Assembly (NCBI RefSeq): GCF_003173755.1
Contig: NZ_CP029553.1
Location: 1,441,001 to 1,505,000 of the forward strand
DNA: 64,000 bases
Direction of reading: 5' to 3'
Origin: Methylobacterium terrae
GTDB taxonomy: Bacteria; Pseudomonadota; Alphaproteobacteria; Rhizobiales; Beijerinckiaceae
Shown piece by piece: positions 8,939-19,309 of this stretch (positions within the stretch are counted from its first letter, which is position 1; each line of letters starts with the position of its first letter). Below the pieces are notes generated by a model, which made no database searches, was not told the DNA's origin, and saw nothing but the letters and a program-made list of their open reading frames with translations. The position numbers and the translations under genes are program-made.

Positions 8939-10267
8939 ATGAACGCCGACCCGATCGCGCGCCTCGCCGAGGCGATGGCCGCCGCGCGGCAGGACGGGGC
9001 CCTGGTGCGGGTCGGCGGGCCGGTCCGCGAGGTGACGGCGAGCGCCTGCCGCATCGGCGGCGTCGCGCCCTTCGTGCGCCTGGGCGACCGGATGGCGTTC
9101 TCAGCCAACGGCCGCGAGCAGGTCGGCGAGATCGTGCGGGTCGATGCCGAGGGCGCGACCCTCAAGGCCTACGAGAGCCGGGTCGAGGCCGGGATCGGCA
9201 CCATCGCCCGCCGGCTCGGCCCGGCGGAGCTGCGGCCCGATCCGAGCTGGAAGGGCCGGGTCGTCGACGCCCTCGGGCGCCCGGTGGACGGGGCCGGACC
9301 CCTGGCGGTCGGCGCGCGCGCCACCCCGCTCGACGCCGATCCGCCGGCGGCCCTCGGCCGCGCCCGGGTGCGCGCGTCCCTGCGCACCGGCGTGCGGGCG
9401 CTCGACCTGTTCACCCCGCTCTGCGCCGGCCAGCGCATCGGCATTTTCGCGGGCTCCGGCGTCGGCAAGTCGACGCTGCTCGCCATGCTGGCCGGCGCGG
9501 AAGGCTTCGACAGCGTCGTGGTCGCCCTGGTGGGCGAGCGCGGGCGCGAGGTGCGCGAGTTCCTGGAGGGCGCGCTGGCACCGAGCCGCGCGCGCGCCGT
9601 GGTGGTGGTCTCGACCGGCGACGAGAGCCCGATGATGCGCCGCCAGGCGCCCCGGGCGGCGCTTGCGATCGCCGAGGCCTTCCGCGATCGCGGCGAATCG
9701 GTGCTGCTCATCGTCGATTCGGTGACCCGCTACGCCCACGCCGCCCGGGACGTCGCGCTGGCGGCGGGCGAGCCGGCGGTGGCCCGCGGCTACCCGCCGA
9801 GCGTCTTCTCCGACCTGCCGCGCCTGCTCGAGCGGGCAGGCCCGGGCCTGGAAGGGACCGGCACCATCACGGGCGTGTTCTCGGTCCTCGTCGACGGCGA
9901 CGACCACAACGACCCCGTCGCCGACAGCATCCGGGGCACCCTCGACGGCCACGTCGTCCTCGACCGCGCCATCGCCGAGCAGGGGCGCTACCCGGCGGTC
10001 GACCTCCTCGGCTCGATCTCGCGGCTCGCCACCGAGGTCTGGACCCCCGAGCAGCGCGACCTGATCCGCAAGCTCCGGGCGATGATGGCCCGGTACGAGG
10101 AGACCCGGGACCTGCGCCTGATGGGCGGCTACCGGGCCGGGACCGAGCCTGAGCTCGACCAGGCCATCGGCCTGGTGCCGCGGATCTACGACGCCCTGCA
10201 CCAGGATCCGGGCCAGCCGCCGAGCCGGGACGCGTTCCTCGAGCTCGCCCAGAGCCTGCGGGGCTGA
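8939..10267 (+). CDS. fliI: Flagellar export apparatus ATPase FliI
   Basis: A 442-residue F1-beta-like ATPase that energises the flagellar type III export gate in the cytoplasm. The Walker A motif is AGSGVGKST at residues 171-179 and Walker B is VLLIVDSVTRYAHA at about 258. The FliI/YscN signature GYPPSVFSDLPRLLERAG follows. Ring-contact sequences (GSISRLATEVW, RYEETRDLRLMGGY) occupy the C-terminal third. It begins immediately after flgF, so translation may be coupled. A 151-bp gap with the flagellar repeat element separates it from flgE. Confidence 0.96.
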   Translation: MNADPIARLAEAMAAARQDGALVRVGGPVREVTASACRIGGVAPFVRLGDRMAFSANGREQVGEIVRVDAEGATLKAYESRVEAGIGTIARRLGPAELRPDPSWKGRVVDALGRPVDGAGPLAVGARATPLDADPPAALGRARVRASLRTGVRALDLFTPLCAGQRIGIFAGSGVGKSTLLAMLAGAEGFDSVVVALVGERGREVREFLEGALAPSRARAVVVVSTGDESPMMRRQAPRAALAIAEAFRDRGESVLLIVDSVTRYAHAARDVALAAGEPAVARGYPPSVFSDLPRLLERAGPGLEGTGTITGVFSVLVDGDDHNDPVADSIRGTLDGHVVLDRAIAEQGRYPAVDLLGSISRLATEVWTPEQRDLIRKLRAMMARYEETRDLRLMGGYRAGTEPELDQAIGLVPRIYDALHQDPGQPPSRDAFLELAQSLRG

Positions 10268-10310
10268 ACGCCATGGTCCTCCGGCGCTCCCACCCGCCCA
10301 TGGTGCCCTC

Positions 10311-10326
10311 CAAGCTCCGCGCAAGC
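10311..10326. promoter_or_regulatory. Flagellar-cluster direct-repeat element, copy 2
   Basis: CAAGCTCCGCGCAAGC, 15 of 16 bases identical to the copy at 6874, lying 92 bp before flgE. The following bases also allow a 7-bp hairpin (10317-10334), so a terminator role for fliI cannot be excluded. Confidence 0.5.
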
Positions 10327-10418
10327 CTGCGCGGGTCTATTCCCGCCCGAGGCTCGGCCGCGCAGGTCCCGGCCTGCCTGCGCCCCACCACACGCATCCT
10401 GACGAACGAGGTCCCGCA

Positions 10419-11696
10419 ATGAGTCTCATCGGCGTGCTCCGCACCGGCGTCTCGGGCATGAACGCCCAGTCGAACCGCATCTCGACCGTCGCGGAGAACA
10501 TCCAGAACTCCGGCACGACGGGCTACAAGCGCAGCTCGACGGAGTTCTCCTCGCTGCTGATCGCCGACACCGCGGGCAGCAACTACAATTCGGGCTCGGT
10601 CGAGACGACGGTGCGCCGGGCGGTGTCCGAGGGCGGCACCATCAGCGCCACGACCTCGAAGTCCGACCTCGCCATCGACGGCAACGGCTTCTTCGTGGTC
10701 AAGGACCCGGCGGGCGCGCCCCTCCTGACCCGCGCCGGCAACTTCAAGATCGACGCCACGTCCAATACCTTCACCAACGCGGCCGGCATGACCCTGATGG
10801 GCTACAGCCTGCTCGACGGCGCCGAGCCGACCACGACGCTCAACAGCGTCGCCGACATGGTGCCGATCAGCCTCGCCTCGGTGAGCAGCCGGGCGACCCC
10901 GACCACCGAAGCCTCCGTGTCGGGCAACCTGCCTGCCGATGCGACCGCGGCGGCGTCCGGCCAGTACTCGAAGAAGTACTCGCTCGTGACCTACAACCAG
11001 CTCGGCAAGGCGCAGACCCTCGACATCTACCTGGCGAAGAACGCCGACAGCTCGTGGACGGCGTCCCTCTACGACGCCGCCGCCAACCCGACCCCGGCGG
11101 GCAGCACCCCGGCCCTGCCGAGCGGCTCTCCGCTCGCGGCGGTCACGGTCGGCTTCAACGCCCAGGGCAATGTCACCGGCACCCAGGTCGCAGGCCCTCC
11201 GGTCACCTACACGGGCCCGAAGTCGTTCGACCTGACCATCCCGGGTGCCAGCGGCGGTTCGGTCACGGTCAATCTCGCCAGCCTGACGCAGCTCGCGGGG
11301 GATTACAGCGTGGAGGGCCAAGCCAACGGCAAGGCGCCGGCGGCCGTGACCGGCACGTCCTTCGACGCCGACGGCACCGTCTACGCCACCTTCGACGACG
11401 GCTCGCGCCTGGCGGCCTTCCGGGTGCCGATCGCCACCGTGCCGAGCGCGGACAACCTCGAGCCGCGCTCCGGCAACGTCTACCGGCCGACGGTCGAGTC
11501 CGGCGACATCCAGGTCGGCTTCGCCAACCAGGGCGGGCGCGGCACGATCAAGTCGGGCGCCCTCGAGCAATCGAACGTCGACGTCAGCACCGAGCTCACG
11601 GCGATGATCGAGTCGCAGTCGGTCTACACCGCCAACTCGAAGGTGTTCACCACCGGCAACGAGATGCTCGACACCCTGATGAGCCTGAAGCGGTAA
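10419..11696 (+). CDS. flgE: Flagellar hook protein FlgE
   Basis: A 425-residue hook subunit, exported and polymerised outside the cell. The N-terminal axial block (LRTGVSGMNAQSNRISTVAENIQNSGTTGYK) and the C-terminal block (QSNVDVSTELTAMIESQSVYTANSKVFTT) frame variable Ser/Thr/Gly-rich surface domains. DLAIDGNGFFVVKD is the shared FlgE/F/G motif. Length and the central FlgE D2-like region (KYSLVTYNQLGKAQTLDIYLAK) separate it from FlgG. The ATG follows a GAGGT ribosome site. It has its own putative control element upstream. Confidence 0.95.
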   Translation: MSLIGVLRTGVSGMNAQSNRISTVAENIQNSGTTGYKRSSTEFSSLLIADTAGSNYNSGSVETTVRRAVSEGGTISATTSKSDLAIDGNGFFVVKDPAGAPLLTRAGNFKIDATSNTFTNAAGMTLMGYSLLDGAEPTTTLNSVADMVPISLASVSSRATPTTEASVSGNLPADATAAASGQYSKKYSLVTYNQLGKAQTLDIYLAKNADSSWTASLYDAAANPTPAGSTPALPSGSPLAAVTVGFNAQGNVTGTQVAGPPVTYTGPKSFDLTIPGASGGSVTVNLASLTQLAGDYSVEGQANGKAPAAVTGTSFDADGTVYATFDDGSRLAAFRVPIATVPSADNLEPRSGNVYRPTVESGDIQVGFANQGGRGTIKSGALEQSNVDVSTELTAMIESQSVYTANSKVFTTGNEMLDTLMSLKR

Positions 11697-11724
11697 CGGT
11701 CGACCGGCCACCAGGAGCTGACAG

Positions 11725-13188
11725 ATGGGCCTCTCGCTCGCGCTCAACACGGCACGCTCGGCGCTCCTGGCGACGTCGAGCCAGATCGCGACCTCCGCGC
11801 GCAACACCGCGGGGGCGAACGATCCCGGCTACTCGCGCAAGGTCGTCAGCCTGGTCGGCGGCGGGACCGGGACCACGGTGGTCGTGTCCCGCGCGAGCGA
11901 CGCGGCCCTGTTCATCCGCAAGCTCTCCGCGACCTCCGCGTCGGCGGAAGGACAGGCGCTCCTCGACGGGCTCACCAGCCTGTCGCGGACGGTCGGCGAC
12001 ACCAGCGAGGCGGGCTCGCCCGCCGCGCGCCTCGGCGCCCTCAACGCGTCGCTCCAGGCCGCCGCCAACAACCCGGGCGACACCGGCCTCGCCCGGGCCG
12101 CGGTCGAGAGCGCCCGGGACCTCGCCACCAGTCTCAACGCCGCGGCCGGCGCCGTGCAGGACGTGCGCGAGCAGGCCGACCGGGGCATGGCGGACTCGGT
12201 CGCGACGATCAACGATCTCCTCGGCCGGTTCGACCGCGCCAACCGGGCGGTGATGCGGGGCACCGCCGCGGGCCAGGACGTCAGCGACGCCCTCGACGAC
12301 CGCGACCGGATCCTGTCGCAGCTCTCCGCCGAGATCGGCATCACCGTCAGCGACCGCCCCGGCGGCGACATGGCGGTCGCGACCGACAGCGGCGTACTGC
12401 TCTACGACCGGGGCGCCCGGGCCGTGAGCCTCACCCCGACGATCGCCTTCGCGGCGGGAACCCGGGGCGCCGCCGTGACGGTCGACGGCGTACCGGTGAC
12501 CGGCAGCGCGTCGCCGATGCGGCTGTCGAGCGGCCGGCTCGCCGGCCTCGCCACCCTGCGGGACGAGACCTCGGTCGCCTACGAGAACCAGCTCGACGCG
12601 ATCGCCGGCGCCCTCGTCGACACCTTCCGGGAGACCGATACCCGCCTCCCCTCCGACCCGCTCTACGTCGGGGCGAAGGCCGGCCTGTTCACGGCGGGTG
12701 CGAGCGGCGCCCTGCCGGGCTCGACGACCGGTCTCGCCGGCCGGATCGCGCTCAACGCGGCCGTCGACCCGACCCGCGGCGGCGACCTGGGGCTCCTGCG
12801 CGACGGCGGCATGAACGGCGCTGCTTACCGGGCGAATCCGGGAACGGACGCGGCCTATGCCGGCCGCCTGCGCGAGCTGACCGGCAGGCTCGGGACCGCC
12901 CGCAGCTTCGCGCCGGGCCCGCCGCTGGACGAGACCGCGACGCTCACGGGCTTCGCCGCCGATTCCGCCGGCTGGCTCGAGGCGACCCGCAAGGCCGCCT
13001 CCGGCGACGCCGACTACCAGAAGACGCTGCTCGGCCGGGCCACCGACGCCCTGTCGAACGCCGTCGGCGTGAACGGCGACGACGAGATCGCCCTGACCCT
13101 CCAGCTCGAACGCTCCTACACCGCCTCGGCCAAGATCCTGACCATGGTGGACGACCTGCTGACGACCCTCCTGAACGCGATCCGCTGA
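11725..13188 (+). CDS. flgK: Flagellar hook-filament junction protein FlgK (HAP1)
   Basis: A 487-residue hook-associated protein. The N-terminal block (LALNTARSALLATSSQIATSARNTAGANDPGYSRK) is diagnostic. The FlgK helical region with NDLLGRFDRANRAV and DALDDRDRILSQLSAEIGI follows, and the C-terminal helix is LTLQLERSYTASAKILTMVDDLL. FlgK joins hook to filament together with FlgL. It starts 28 bp after flgE with a CAGGAG ribosome site and is probably co-transcribed with flgE and flgL. Confidence 0.94.
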   Translation: MGLSLALNTARSALLATSSQIATSARNTAGANDPGYSRKVVSLVGGGTGTTVVVSRASDAALFIRKLSATSASAEGQALLDGLTSLSRTVGDTSEAGSPAARLGALNASLQAAANNPGDTGLARAAVESARDLATSLNAAAGAVQDVREQADRGMADSVATINDLLGRFDRANRAVMRGTAAGQDVSDALDDRDRILSQLSAEIGITVSDRPGGDMAVATDSGVLLYDRGARAVSLTPTIAFAAGTRGAAVTVDGVPVTGSASPMRLSSGRLAGLATLRDETSVAYENQLDAIAGALVDTFRETDTRLPSDPLYVGAKAGLFTAGASGALPGSTTGLAGRIALNAAVDPTRGGDLGLLRDGGMNGAAYRANPGTDAAYAGRLRELTGRLGTARSFAPGPPLDETATLTGFAADSAGWLEATRKAASGDADYQKTLLGRATDALSNAVGVNGDDEIALTLQLERSYTASAKILTMVDDLLTTLLNAIR

Positions 13189-13230
13189 GGCGTCGCGGCG
13201 GCGACCCCGGAAGACAGAGCCCTGCCAGCC

Positions 13231-14271
13231 ATGATGACCACGAGCTACATCTCCAGCCTCAGCCTGTGGAACGCGCCCCGCAGCGGGGCGGCGAAGCTCC
13301 AGTCCGAGATCGCCGACGCGACCCGGGAGATCGCCGAGGGGCGCTACGCCGATGTCGGGCTGGCGCTCGGCGGCCAGGTGAGCCGCAGCCTCTCCTTGCG
13401 CCAGAGCGCGGCGGAGATCGCCGTCCTCAAGGACGGCAACGGCGTCACGGCGCTCCGCCTCGGCGCGAGCCAGGGCACCCTGCAGCAGATGCAGAAATCC
13501 GCCGACGCGACCTTCGCAAGCCTGACCGGGCTGACGGCGGACAAGCGCGTCGCCGCCATGGCGGCCTCGGCCGACGACACCCTCGCGTCGCTCACCGCCC
13601 TCCTCAACACCAAGGCCACCGGGCAGGCCCTGTTCGCCGGCACCAATACCGGCACCGGCCCGATCCGGGACGACGCCGCGGCGAACGCCAAGGCGAATGC
13701 CGCGGCGGCCTTCAAGCTCGCCTTCGGCTTCCCGCCCGGCGATGCGCGGTCCGCCACCCTGACGGCGTCCCAGATCCAGAACTTCCTGGAGGGCACGGTC
13801 GCGGCCCAGTTCGCCGACCCGAACTGGGGCACCACCTGGTCGCAGGCCTCGGGAACCGCCGTCACCAGCCGGATCTCGCTCAGCGAGACCGTGACCACCT
13901 CGGTCACCGCCGATGCCGCGCCGTTCCGTCAGCTCGCCCAGGCCGCCGTCGTGGCGGGGCTCGGCCTCACCGGCCTGTCGGCGGAGGCGCAGGACGTCGT
14001 CTCCGGCCGGGTGATGGGCCTTCTCAGCAAAGGCAGCGCCGGGCTCGTCTCGCTGCAGGCCGATCTCGGCCGCAGCCAGTCGCGCCTCGCCGACGCCAAC
14101 ACCCGGCTCGACGCGCAGGCCGACCTCATCACCAAGGAGATCGCCCGCCTCGAGGCGGTCGATCCGGCCGAGGCCAAGACCCGGCTCAACGCCGCGACGA
14201 CGCAGCTCCAGATGTCCTACTCGCTGACCGCGCAGCTCCAGGAGCTGTCGCTCCTGAAATACGTCGCGTAA
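13231..14271 (+). CDS. flgL: Flagellar hook-associated protein FlgL (HAP3)
   Basis: A 346-residue flagellin-like junction protein. It begins with a helical region containing [21 protein letters not shown] and [16 protein letters not shown], has [13 protein letters not shown] as in HAP3/flagellin D1, and ends in the helical [23 protein letters not shown]. In alphaproteobacteria this gene typically follows flgK and precedes flaF/flbT, exactly as here. Length and gene order favour FlgL over a filament flagellin. No fliC-type flagellin gene lies in the window. Confidence 0.92.
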   Translation: MMTTSYISSLSLWNAPRSGAAKLQSEIADATREIAEGRYADVGLALGGQVSRSLSLRQSAAEIAVLKDGNGVTALRLGASQGTLQQMQKSADATFASLTGLTADKRVAAMAASADDTLASLTALLNTKATGQALFAGTNTGTGPIRDDAAANAKANAAAAFKLAFGFPPGDARSATLTASQIQNFLEGTVAAQFADPNWGTTWSQASGTAVTSRISLSETVTTSVTADAAPFRQLAQAAVVAGLGLTGLSAEAQDVVSGRVMGLLSKGSAGLVSLQADLGRSQSRLADANTRLDAQADLITKEIARLEAVDPAEAKTRLNAATTQLQMSYSLTAQLQELSLLKYVA

Positions 14272-14307
14272 CGGGCCTCGCGCAGCACGCGATCCGTCCC
14301 GGCACGG

Positions 14308-14322
14308 CAAGACTCAGCAAGA
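14308..14322. promoter_or_regulatory. Flagellar-cluster direct-repeat element, copy 3 (degenerate)
   Basis: CAAGACTCAGCAAGA: two CAAGA half-sites 10 bp apart, 26 bp before flaF. The flanking GGCACGGCAAG at 14301 also matches the flank of copy 1. Weaker than copies 1 and 2. Confidence 0.35.
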
Positions 14323-14348
14323 CACCAGACCGACGAGGCATCGGCCCG

Positions 14349-14696
14349 ATGTACCGCTTTTCCTATTCCGAGATCCTGGAGGACGCCCCGGAGGTCGGCC
14401 GCGAGCGCGAGCGCGCCGCCTTCGACCGGGCGCTCACCCTCCTGCGCGACGTCGAGGCCCGCGGCCTCGCCGGCCCGGAGCGGACGGCCGCCATCGGCTT
14501 CCTGCAGAGCCTCTGGAACGTGCTGATCGCCGACCTCCTGGCGCCCGAGAACGCCCTGCCCGCCTCCTTGCGCGACGACCTGATGTCGATCGGCGCCTGG
14601 ACCATGCAGGAGGCGGGCGCGGTCCTGCGCTCGCCCGAGCGCAGCCTCGCCGCGCTGATCGAGGTGAACGCCTCGATCCGCGACGGGCTGCGGTGA
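14349..14696 (+). CDS. flaF: Flagellar biosynthesis regulator FlaF
   Basis: A 115-residue protein starting at ATG 14349 ([12 protein letters not shown]). The pattern [15 protein letters not shown], then [19 protein letters not shown] and [11 protein letters not shown], matches the FlaF family. FlaF is required for flagellin synthesis or secretion in Caulobacter and Rhizobiales and acts opposite to FlbT. It overlaps the longer flbT reading frame by four bases and is followed by flbT, the standard alphaproteobacterial pair. Confidence 0.92.
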   Translation: MYRFSYSEILEDAPEVGRERERAAFDRALTLLRDVEARGLAGPERTAAIGFLQSLWNVLIADLLAPENALPASLRDDLMSIGAWTMQEAGAVLRSPERSLAALIEVNASIRDGLR

Positions 14697-14704
14697 GCGC
14701 CGCC

Positions 14705-15256
14705 ATGCGCCTGTCGCTGCGTGCCGGCGAGCGGATCTACATCAACGGCGCCGTCCTGCGGGTCGACCGCAAGGTGGCGATCGAGCTCATGAACGACGCG
14801 ACCTTCCTGCTCGAGAGCCACGTGCTCCAGGCCGAGGAGGCGACGACGCCGTTGCGCCAGCTCTACTTCGCGGCCCAGACCATGCTGATCGACCCCGGCC
14901 GGGCCGAGGTGGCCCGGGGACTCTACGATGGCATCCGGGCCGGCCTGCTGGCGACGACTGGCGAGGCGGTGCTGCGCGACGGGCTCGAGGCCGCCCATTC
15001 CTTCGTCGAGGCCGGCCGCCTGTACGAGGCCCTGAAGCTGATCCGAGGGCTCTACCCCCTCGAGGCCGCCCTGATGGCGCAGGGCGAGGTACCCCTCGCG
15101 CCGGTCCCGGCGCTCGGCACCCTCGCGCGGCGCGCCCGCGGGCCCGAGCGCTCCCGGGAGCGGGCGCCGGCGCGGCCCCAGGTTCCCGTCCCTGCCTCCG
15201 TGCCCGGCCGCCGCGCCGCCTCCCCCTCCCTGCCCGCCCTCGATCCGGAGGCCTGA
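14705..15256 (+). CDS. flbT: Flagellin mRNA translational regulator FlbT
   Basis: FlbT binds the flagellin mRNA leader and represses its translation when hook assembly is incomplete. The conserved N-terminus [20 protein letters not shown] places the start at ATG 14705; the open frame also allows GTG at 14693, overlapping flaF. Residues 1-140 match FlbT ([36 protein letters not shown]). The last 45 residues are an Arg/Pro/Ala-rich tail not expected in short FlbT proteins. The stop codon abuts the flgD start. Confidence 0.92.
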   Translation: MRLSLRAGERIYINGAVLRVDRKVAIELMNDATFLLESHVLQAEEATTPLRQLYFAAQTMLIDPGRAEVARGLYDGIRAGLLATTGEAVLRDGLEAAHSFVEAGRLYEALKLIRGLYPLEAALMAQGEVPLAPVPALGTLARRARGPERSRERAPARPQVPVPASVPGRRAASPSLPALDPEA

Positions 15257-15673
15257 ATGACCGTCGACAGCACCGCCAGCGCCACCGCGGGCGGCACCTC
15301 CACCACGGCCGCCGCCGCCAAGGCCGGCAGCTCGGTCGCCGCCTCGATGAACTCGGACACCTTCCTGACGCTGCTGATGGCGCAGCTCAAGAACCAGGAT
15401 CCGACCAAGCCGATGGACTCGACCCAGTATGTCGGCGAGCTCGCGACCTTCTCGCAGGTCGAGCAGGCGACGAAGACCAACCAGAAGCTCGACTCGCTGC
15501 TCTCCTCGAGCTTCCTCGACCAGGCCGACACGGTCATCGGCCGCACCCTCACCTCCGCCGACGGCACGATGACCGGCACCGTCCAGTCGGTGCGGGTGAC
15601 GAGCGACGGGGCGCTGGCGCGGCTGACCAACGGCCAGGACGTGCTGCTGACCTCCGGCGTCACCATCCAGTAA
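15257..15673 (+). CDS. flgD: Hook-capping protein FlgD (short form)
   Basis: A 138-residue hook cap protein that guides FlgE polymerisation. The core motif FLTLLMAQLKNQDPTKPMDSTQYVGELATFSQVEQ at about residues 35-70 is unmistakable. It lacks the long Ig/fibronectin-like C-terminal part seen in the roughly 220-residue enterobacterial FlgD; short forms are usual in Rhizobiales, so this is probably not a truncation. The ATG directly follows the flbT stop. Confidence 0.9.
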   Translation: MTVDSTASATAGGTSTTAAAAKAGSSVAASMNSDTFLTLLMAQLKNQDPTKPMDSTQYVGELATFSQVEQATKTNQKLDSLLSSSFLDQADTVIGRTLTSADGTMTGTVQSVRVTSDGALARLTNGQDVLLTSGVTIQ

Positions 15674-15712
15674 GGTGCTCGCGCCCAGCACCTGGCGCTT
15701 CGGAGATTCCTC

Positions 15713-15979
15713 ATGAACGAGGTCGACGCCCTCGAACTCGTCCGCGCGGCGATCTGGACCGTGATCGTCGCGGCGGGCCCTGCGGTCGGCGCCGCGATGC
15801 TCGTCGGCATCGCGGTGGCGCTCCTGCAGGCGCTCACCCAGATCCAGGAGGTCACCCTGACCTTCGTGCCGAAGATCGTGGTGATCCTGCTGGTGCTCCT
15901 CGTCACCGGCACCTTCGTCGGCGGGCAGATCCACGCCTTCGCGGAAGCCGCCTACGGGCGGATCGCGACGGGGTTCTGA
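15713..15979 (+). CDS. fliQ: Flagellar export gate protein FliQ
   Basis: An 88-residue membrane protein with two hydrophobic helices (about 13-38 and 50-75) and the FliQ signature LLQALTQIQEVTLTFVPKI. It forms part of the helical FliPQR export channel in the inner membrane. It lies between flgD and flhA, 39 bp after flgD. Confidence 0.93.
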   Translation: MNEVDALELVRAAIWTVIVAAGPAVGAAMLVGIAVALLQALTQIQEVTLTFVPKIVVILLVLLVTGTFVGGQIHAFAEAAYGRIATGF

Positions 15980-15986
15980 GGGAGCC

Positions 15987-16002
15987 CAACCCCCGCGCAA
16001 GC
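15987..16002. promoter_or_regulatory. Flagellar-cluster direct-repeat element, copy 4
   Basis: CAACCCCCGCGCAAGC, 14 of 16 bases identical to copy 2 (10311), between fliQ and flhA and 51 bp before flhA. The right half-site is perfect, the left one altered. Confidence 0.4.
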
Positions 16003-16053
16003 TAGCCGTGGCACACCCCCTCGCGACAATCCTGCGCGGAGGGTGGTGAGGTC

Positions 16054-18141
16054 ATGGCGGTGGGCGTGGCGCCGGCGGTCGAGCGCAAGTCGCGGCGGGA
16101 TTTCGGCTTCGCGGCCGGCATCGTGGCGATCCTGGCGGTGCTGTTCCTGCCGGTGCCGGCTTTGCTCATCGATGTCGGGCTCGCCTTCTCGATCGCCCTG
16201 TCGGTGCTGATCCTGATGGTGGCGCTCTGGATCCAGAAGCCGCTCGAATTCTCGGCCTTCCCGACCGTGCTGCTGATCGCCACCCTCCTTCGGCTGGCGC
16301 TCGGCATCGCTACGACCCGGCTGATCCTGGCCAACGGCCAGAAGGGCGTGGACGCCGCCGGCCACGTCATCCAGGGCTTCTCGCAATTCGTGATGAGCGG
16401 CGACTTCGTGATCGGGATCGTGGTGTTCCTGATCCTGATCACGGTCAACTTCCTCGTCATCACCAAGGGCGCGACCCGCATCGCGGAAGTGGGCGCCCGC
16501 TTCACCCTCGACGCGATCCCCGGCAAGCAGATGGCGATCGACGCCGATCTCAATGCCGGGCTGATCGACGACAAGGAGGCGCAGCGCCGGCGCCGGGAGC
16601 TGGAGGAGGAGAGCGCCTTCTTCGGCTCGATGGACGGCGCCTCGAAGTTCGTGCGCGGCGAGGCGGTGGCCTCGCTCATCATCATCGCGGTCAACGTCTT
16701 CGGCGGCATCATCATCGGCACGACGCGGCACGGCCTGCCGCTCGGCACCGCCGCCGACATCTTTACCAAGCTCTCGGTCGGCGACGGCCTGGTCTCGCAG
16801 ATCCCGGCGCTCATCGTCTCGCTCGCCGCCGGCCTCCTCGTCTCGAAGGGCGGCACGCGGGGCACCGCCGAGCAGGCGGTGATCGGCCAGCTCGGCGCCT
16901 ATCCCCGCGCGCTGCTCGTCGCGGCGGCCATGATGGGGGTGTTCGCCCTCGTGCCGGGCCTGCCCTTCCTGCCCTTCACGGCCTTGAGCGGCCTCCTGTT
17001 CTTCATCGCCCGCACCATCCCCCGCCGGCTCCAGGCCCAGGCCGAGGCGGCGACCGCCAGGGCCAAGGCCGAGGAGGCGGTGAAGCAGGCCGAGGCCAAG
17101 GAGAAGGATTCGGTCAAGGACTCGCTCAAGACCCCGGAGATCGAGCTCTGCCTCGGCCGCCAGGCCGCCTCGCAGATCCAGGCTAGCCAAGCCGAGCTCG
17201 GCCACCGGGTCGCCAAGATGCGGCGCAAGTTCGCGCGCCAGTACGGCTTCGTGGTGCCGGACATCAAGGTCACGGACAACCTCGCGCTGCCGCCCAAGAG
17301 CTACCAGATCATGATCCACGGCACCGTGGCGGCCGCCCAGGAGATCCGCCCCGGCGAGATGCTGGTGGTGGTCGGCGACGGGCCGAAGCCCGACGTGCCG
17401 AGCGACGAGGTGCGCGAGCCGGCCTTCGGCCTCAGGGCGCTGTGGGTGATGGATTCCTACGCGGCGGAGGTGCGCCGCGGCGGGTTCGAGCCGATCGACG
17501 GCGCCTCGGTGCTGCTCACCCACCTCTCCGAGGTGATCCGCAACAACCTGCCGCAATTCCTGTCCTACAAGGACATGCGCGGCCTGCTCGACCGGCTCGA
17601 CCCCGAATACAAGCGCCTGCTCGACGAGATCTGCCCGTCGCAGATCTCGTATTCGGGCCTGCAGGCGGTCCTGAAGCTGCTGCTCGCCGAGCGGGTCTCG
17701 ATCCGCAACCTGCACCTGATCCTGGAGGCGGTGGCCGAGATCACCCCCCACGCGCGCCGGGCCGAGCAGATCGCCGAGCACGTGCGGATGCGCATGGCGC
17801 AGCAGATCTGCGGCGACCTCGCCGAGAACGGCGTGCTCAACGTGCTCCGGCTCGGCGCCAGCTGGGACCTGTCGTTCCACCAGAGCCTGAAGCGCGACGC
17901 CAAGGGCGAGGTGGTGGAGTTCGACATCGACCCGCGGCTCGTCGAGCAGTTCGGCACCGAGGCCTCGGAGGCGATCCGCACGCGGATGCGGGAGGTGCAC
18001 GGCTTCGCCCTCGTCACCGCGCCGGACGCCCGGCCCTACGTGCGGATGATCATCGAGCGGATCTTCCCCACCCTGCCGGTGCTCTCGCACCTCGAGATCG
18101 CGCGGGGCGTCGAGATCAAGTCGCTGGGCACGGTCTCGTGA
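16054..18141 (+). CDS. flhA: Flagellar export gate protein FlhA
   Basis: A 695-residue nonameric export gate. Residues about 20-325 contain eight hydrophobic helices and the cytoplasmic FHIPEP region ([37 protein letters not shown]). A charged linker follows, then the cytosolic domain that binds chaperone-substrate complexes (GYVVPDIKV-like [50 protein letters not shown]). The ATG at 16054 gives a complete protein. Its stop overlaps the GTG of fliR (GTGA), which suggests translational coupling. Confidence 0.96.
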   Translation: MAVGVAPAVERKSRRDFGFAAGIVAILAVLFLPVPALLIDVGLAFSIALSVLILMVALWIQKPLEFSAFPTVLLIATLLRLALGIATTRLILANGQKGVDAAGHVIQGFSQFVMSGDFVIGIVVFLILITVNFLVITKGATRIAEVGARFTLDAIPGKQMAIDADLNAGLIDDKEAQRRRRELEEESAFFGSMDGASKFVRGEAVASLIIIAVNVFGGIIIGTTRHGLPLGTAADIFTKLSVGDGLVSQIPALIVSLAAGLLVSKGGTRGTAEQAVIGQLGAYPRALLVAAAMMGVFALVPGLPFLPFTALSGLLFFIARTIPRRLQAQAEAATARAKAEEAVKQAEAKEKDSVKDSLKTPEIELCLGRQAASQIQASQAELGHRVAKMRRKFARQYGFVVPDIKVTDNLALPPKSYQIMIHGTVAAAQEIRPGEMLVVVGDGPKPDVPSDEVREPAFGLRALWVMDSYAAEVRRGGFEPIDGASVLLTHLSEVIRNNLPQFLSYKDMRGLLDRLDPEYKRLLDEICPSQISYSGLQAVLKLLLAERVSIRNLHLILEAVAEITPHARRAEQIAEHVRMRMAQQICGDLAENGVLNVLRLGASWDLSFHQSLKRDAKGEVVEFDIDPRLVEQFGTEASEAIRTRMREVHGFALVTAPDARPYVRMIIERIFPTLPVLSHLEIARGVEIKSLGTVS

Positions 18142-18893
18142 CGGGGATCGGGCCGGACAGCTTCCTCGCGGTCTTCCTGATCTTCTGCCGGGTCGGCGGC
18201 TGCCTCCTCGTGGTGCCGGGCTTCTCCAGCCCGCGGGTGCCGCAGCAGGTCCGCCTCCTCATCGCCGGCGCGGTCTCGCTCGCCATCGCGCCGCTGATCG
18301 TGCCGCAATTCGAGCCGCGGCTCGCCGGCCAGGCCCCGACCCAGACGCTCGCCTGGATCGCCAGCGAGACCCTGACCGGGCTGATGATCGGCTTTCTCGG
18401 CCGGATCTTCATCCTGGTCCTCGAGACCGTGATGAACGCGACCTCGACCATGGTGGGCTTCGGCAGCATGCCGGGCTCGCCGATCGAGGGCAGCGACCCG
18501 GTGCCGGCGGTCGAGGCGCTGATCCTGCTCACCGCGACCGCGATCCTGTTCGCCGCCGACCTGCACTGGGAGCTGTTTCGCGGCCTCGTCGAATCCTACG
18601 CCCGCATCCCGCCCGGCGAGGGCGTCGGCTCCCAGGTGATCCTGACCCGGATCGTCGACCAGGTCGCCGCAGCCTTCATGCTGGGATTGCGCATCACCGC
18701 GCCGTTCATCATCTACGCGATCCTGGTCAACCTGGCGGCGGGCTTCGTCAACAAGCTCACGCCGACGATTCCGGTCTACTTCGTCGCCACGCCGTTCGTG
18801 ATGTTCGGCGGCCTCCTGATGCTCTACTATCTCGCGGGCGAGTTCATGACGCAGTTCCTCCTCGGCTACGCGGCCTGGCTGCAGCGCGGCTGA
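18138..18893 (+). CDS. fliR: Flagellar export gate protein FliR
   Basis: A 251-residue inner-membrane protein starting with GTG 18138 inside the flhA stop. It is highly hydrophobic with about six helices and has FliR features: [30 protein letters not shown] at the N-terminus and [24 protein letters not shown] near the C-terminus. It seals the FliPQR channel and contacts FlhB. Its stop shares one base with the following FliJ-like start. Confidence 0.95.
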   Translation: MTGIGPDSFLAVFLIFCRVGGCLLVVPGFSSPRVPQQVRLLIAGAVSLAIAPLIVPQFEPRLAGQAPTQTLAWIASETLTGLMIGFLGRIFILVLETVMNATSTMVGFGSMPGSPIEGSDPVPAVEALILLTATAILFAADLHWELFRGLVESYARIPPGEGVGSQVILTRIVDQVAAAFMLGLRITAPFIIYAILVNLAAGFVNKLTPTIPVYFVATPFVMFGGLLMLYYLAGEFMTQFLLGYAAWLQRG

Positions 18894-19309
18894 TGGCGCA
18901 GGGCACCGGCGACCGCCTCAAGCGCGCCCAGCGCCTCGTCGCCGTGCAGGAGCAGATGCGGCGCGCGGCCGAGGTCGAGCTCGCCGGCATCCGCGAGCGC
19001 GCGGCCGGGATCGAGGCCGACCGGGCGCGGCTGCTCGCGGCGCTCGCCTCCTCCGATCACGGCCCGATGCTGCTGGAGGTGACCTCAAGGCGCCTGCGCA
19101 GCCTCGCGGCGCAGGCCACCGCGCTGGAGGCCGAGGCCGCGGCGCAGGCCGAGGCGGTGCGCGAGCGCGGCCTCGCGAAGAAGCGGGCCGAGGCCCTGTC
19201 CGAGCGCCGGGCCGACGACCACCGCCGCGAGGCGGACAAGCGCGACGACCTCGAGCGCCTCGACGGGCTCGCCGCCCGCATCGGGCGTCGCGACGCAAGC
19301 CTCCCGTAA
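18893..19309 (+). CDS. FliJ-like coiled-coil flagellar protein
   Basis: A 138-residue protein that is almost entirely charged alpha-helix with heptad character (residues about 8-130, rich in A, E, R). This is the make-up of FliJ, the export stalk/chaperone-escort protein that works with FliI. Sequence motifs in FliJ are too weak for a firm call, so the identification rests on size, coiled-coil nature and position directly after fliR. Start ATG 18893 overlaps the fliR stop by one base. Confidence 0.6.
   Translation: MAQGTGDRLKRAQRLVAVQEQMRRAAEVELAGIRERAAGIEADRARLLAALASSDHGPMLLEVTSRRLRSLAAQATALEAEAAAQAEAVRERGLAKKRAEALSERRADDHRREADKRDDLERLDGLAARIGRRDASLP

Noticed and set aside
10317..10334. Terminator hairpin between fliI and flgE
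   Set aside because: The 7-bp stem overlaps the repeated CAAGC element found before other flagellar units and lacks a T-run, so I kept the regulatory interpretation as more likely.
11647..14310. An 887-codon open frame on the minus strand
   Set aside because: Antisense shadow of flgK and flgL; compositionally biased and without motifs.
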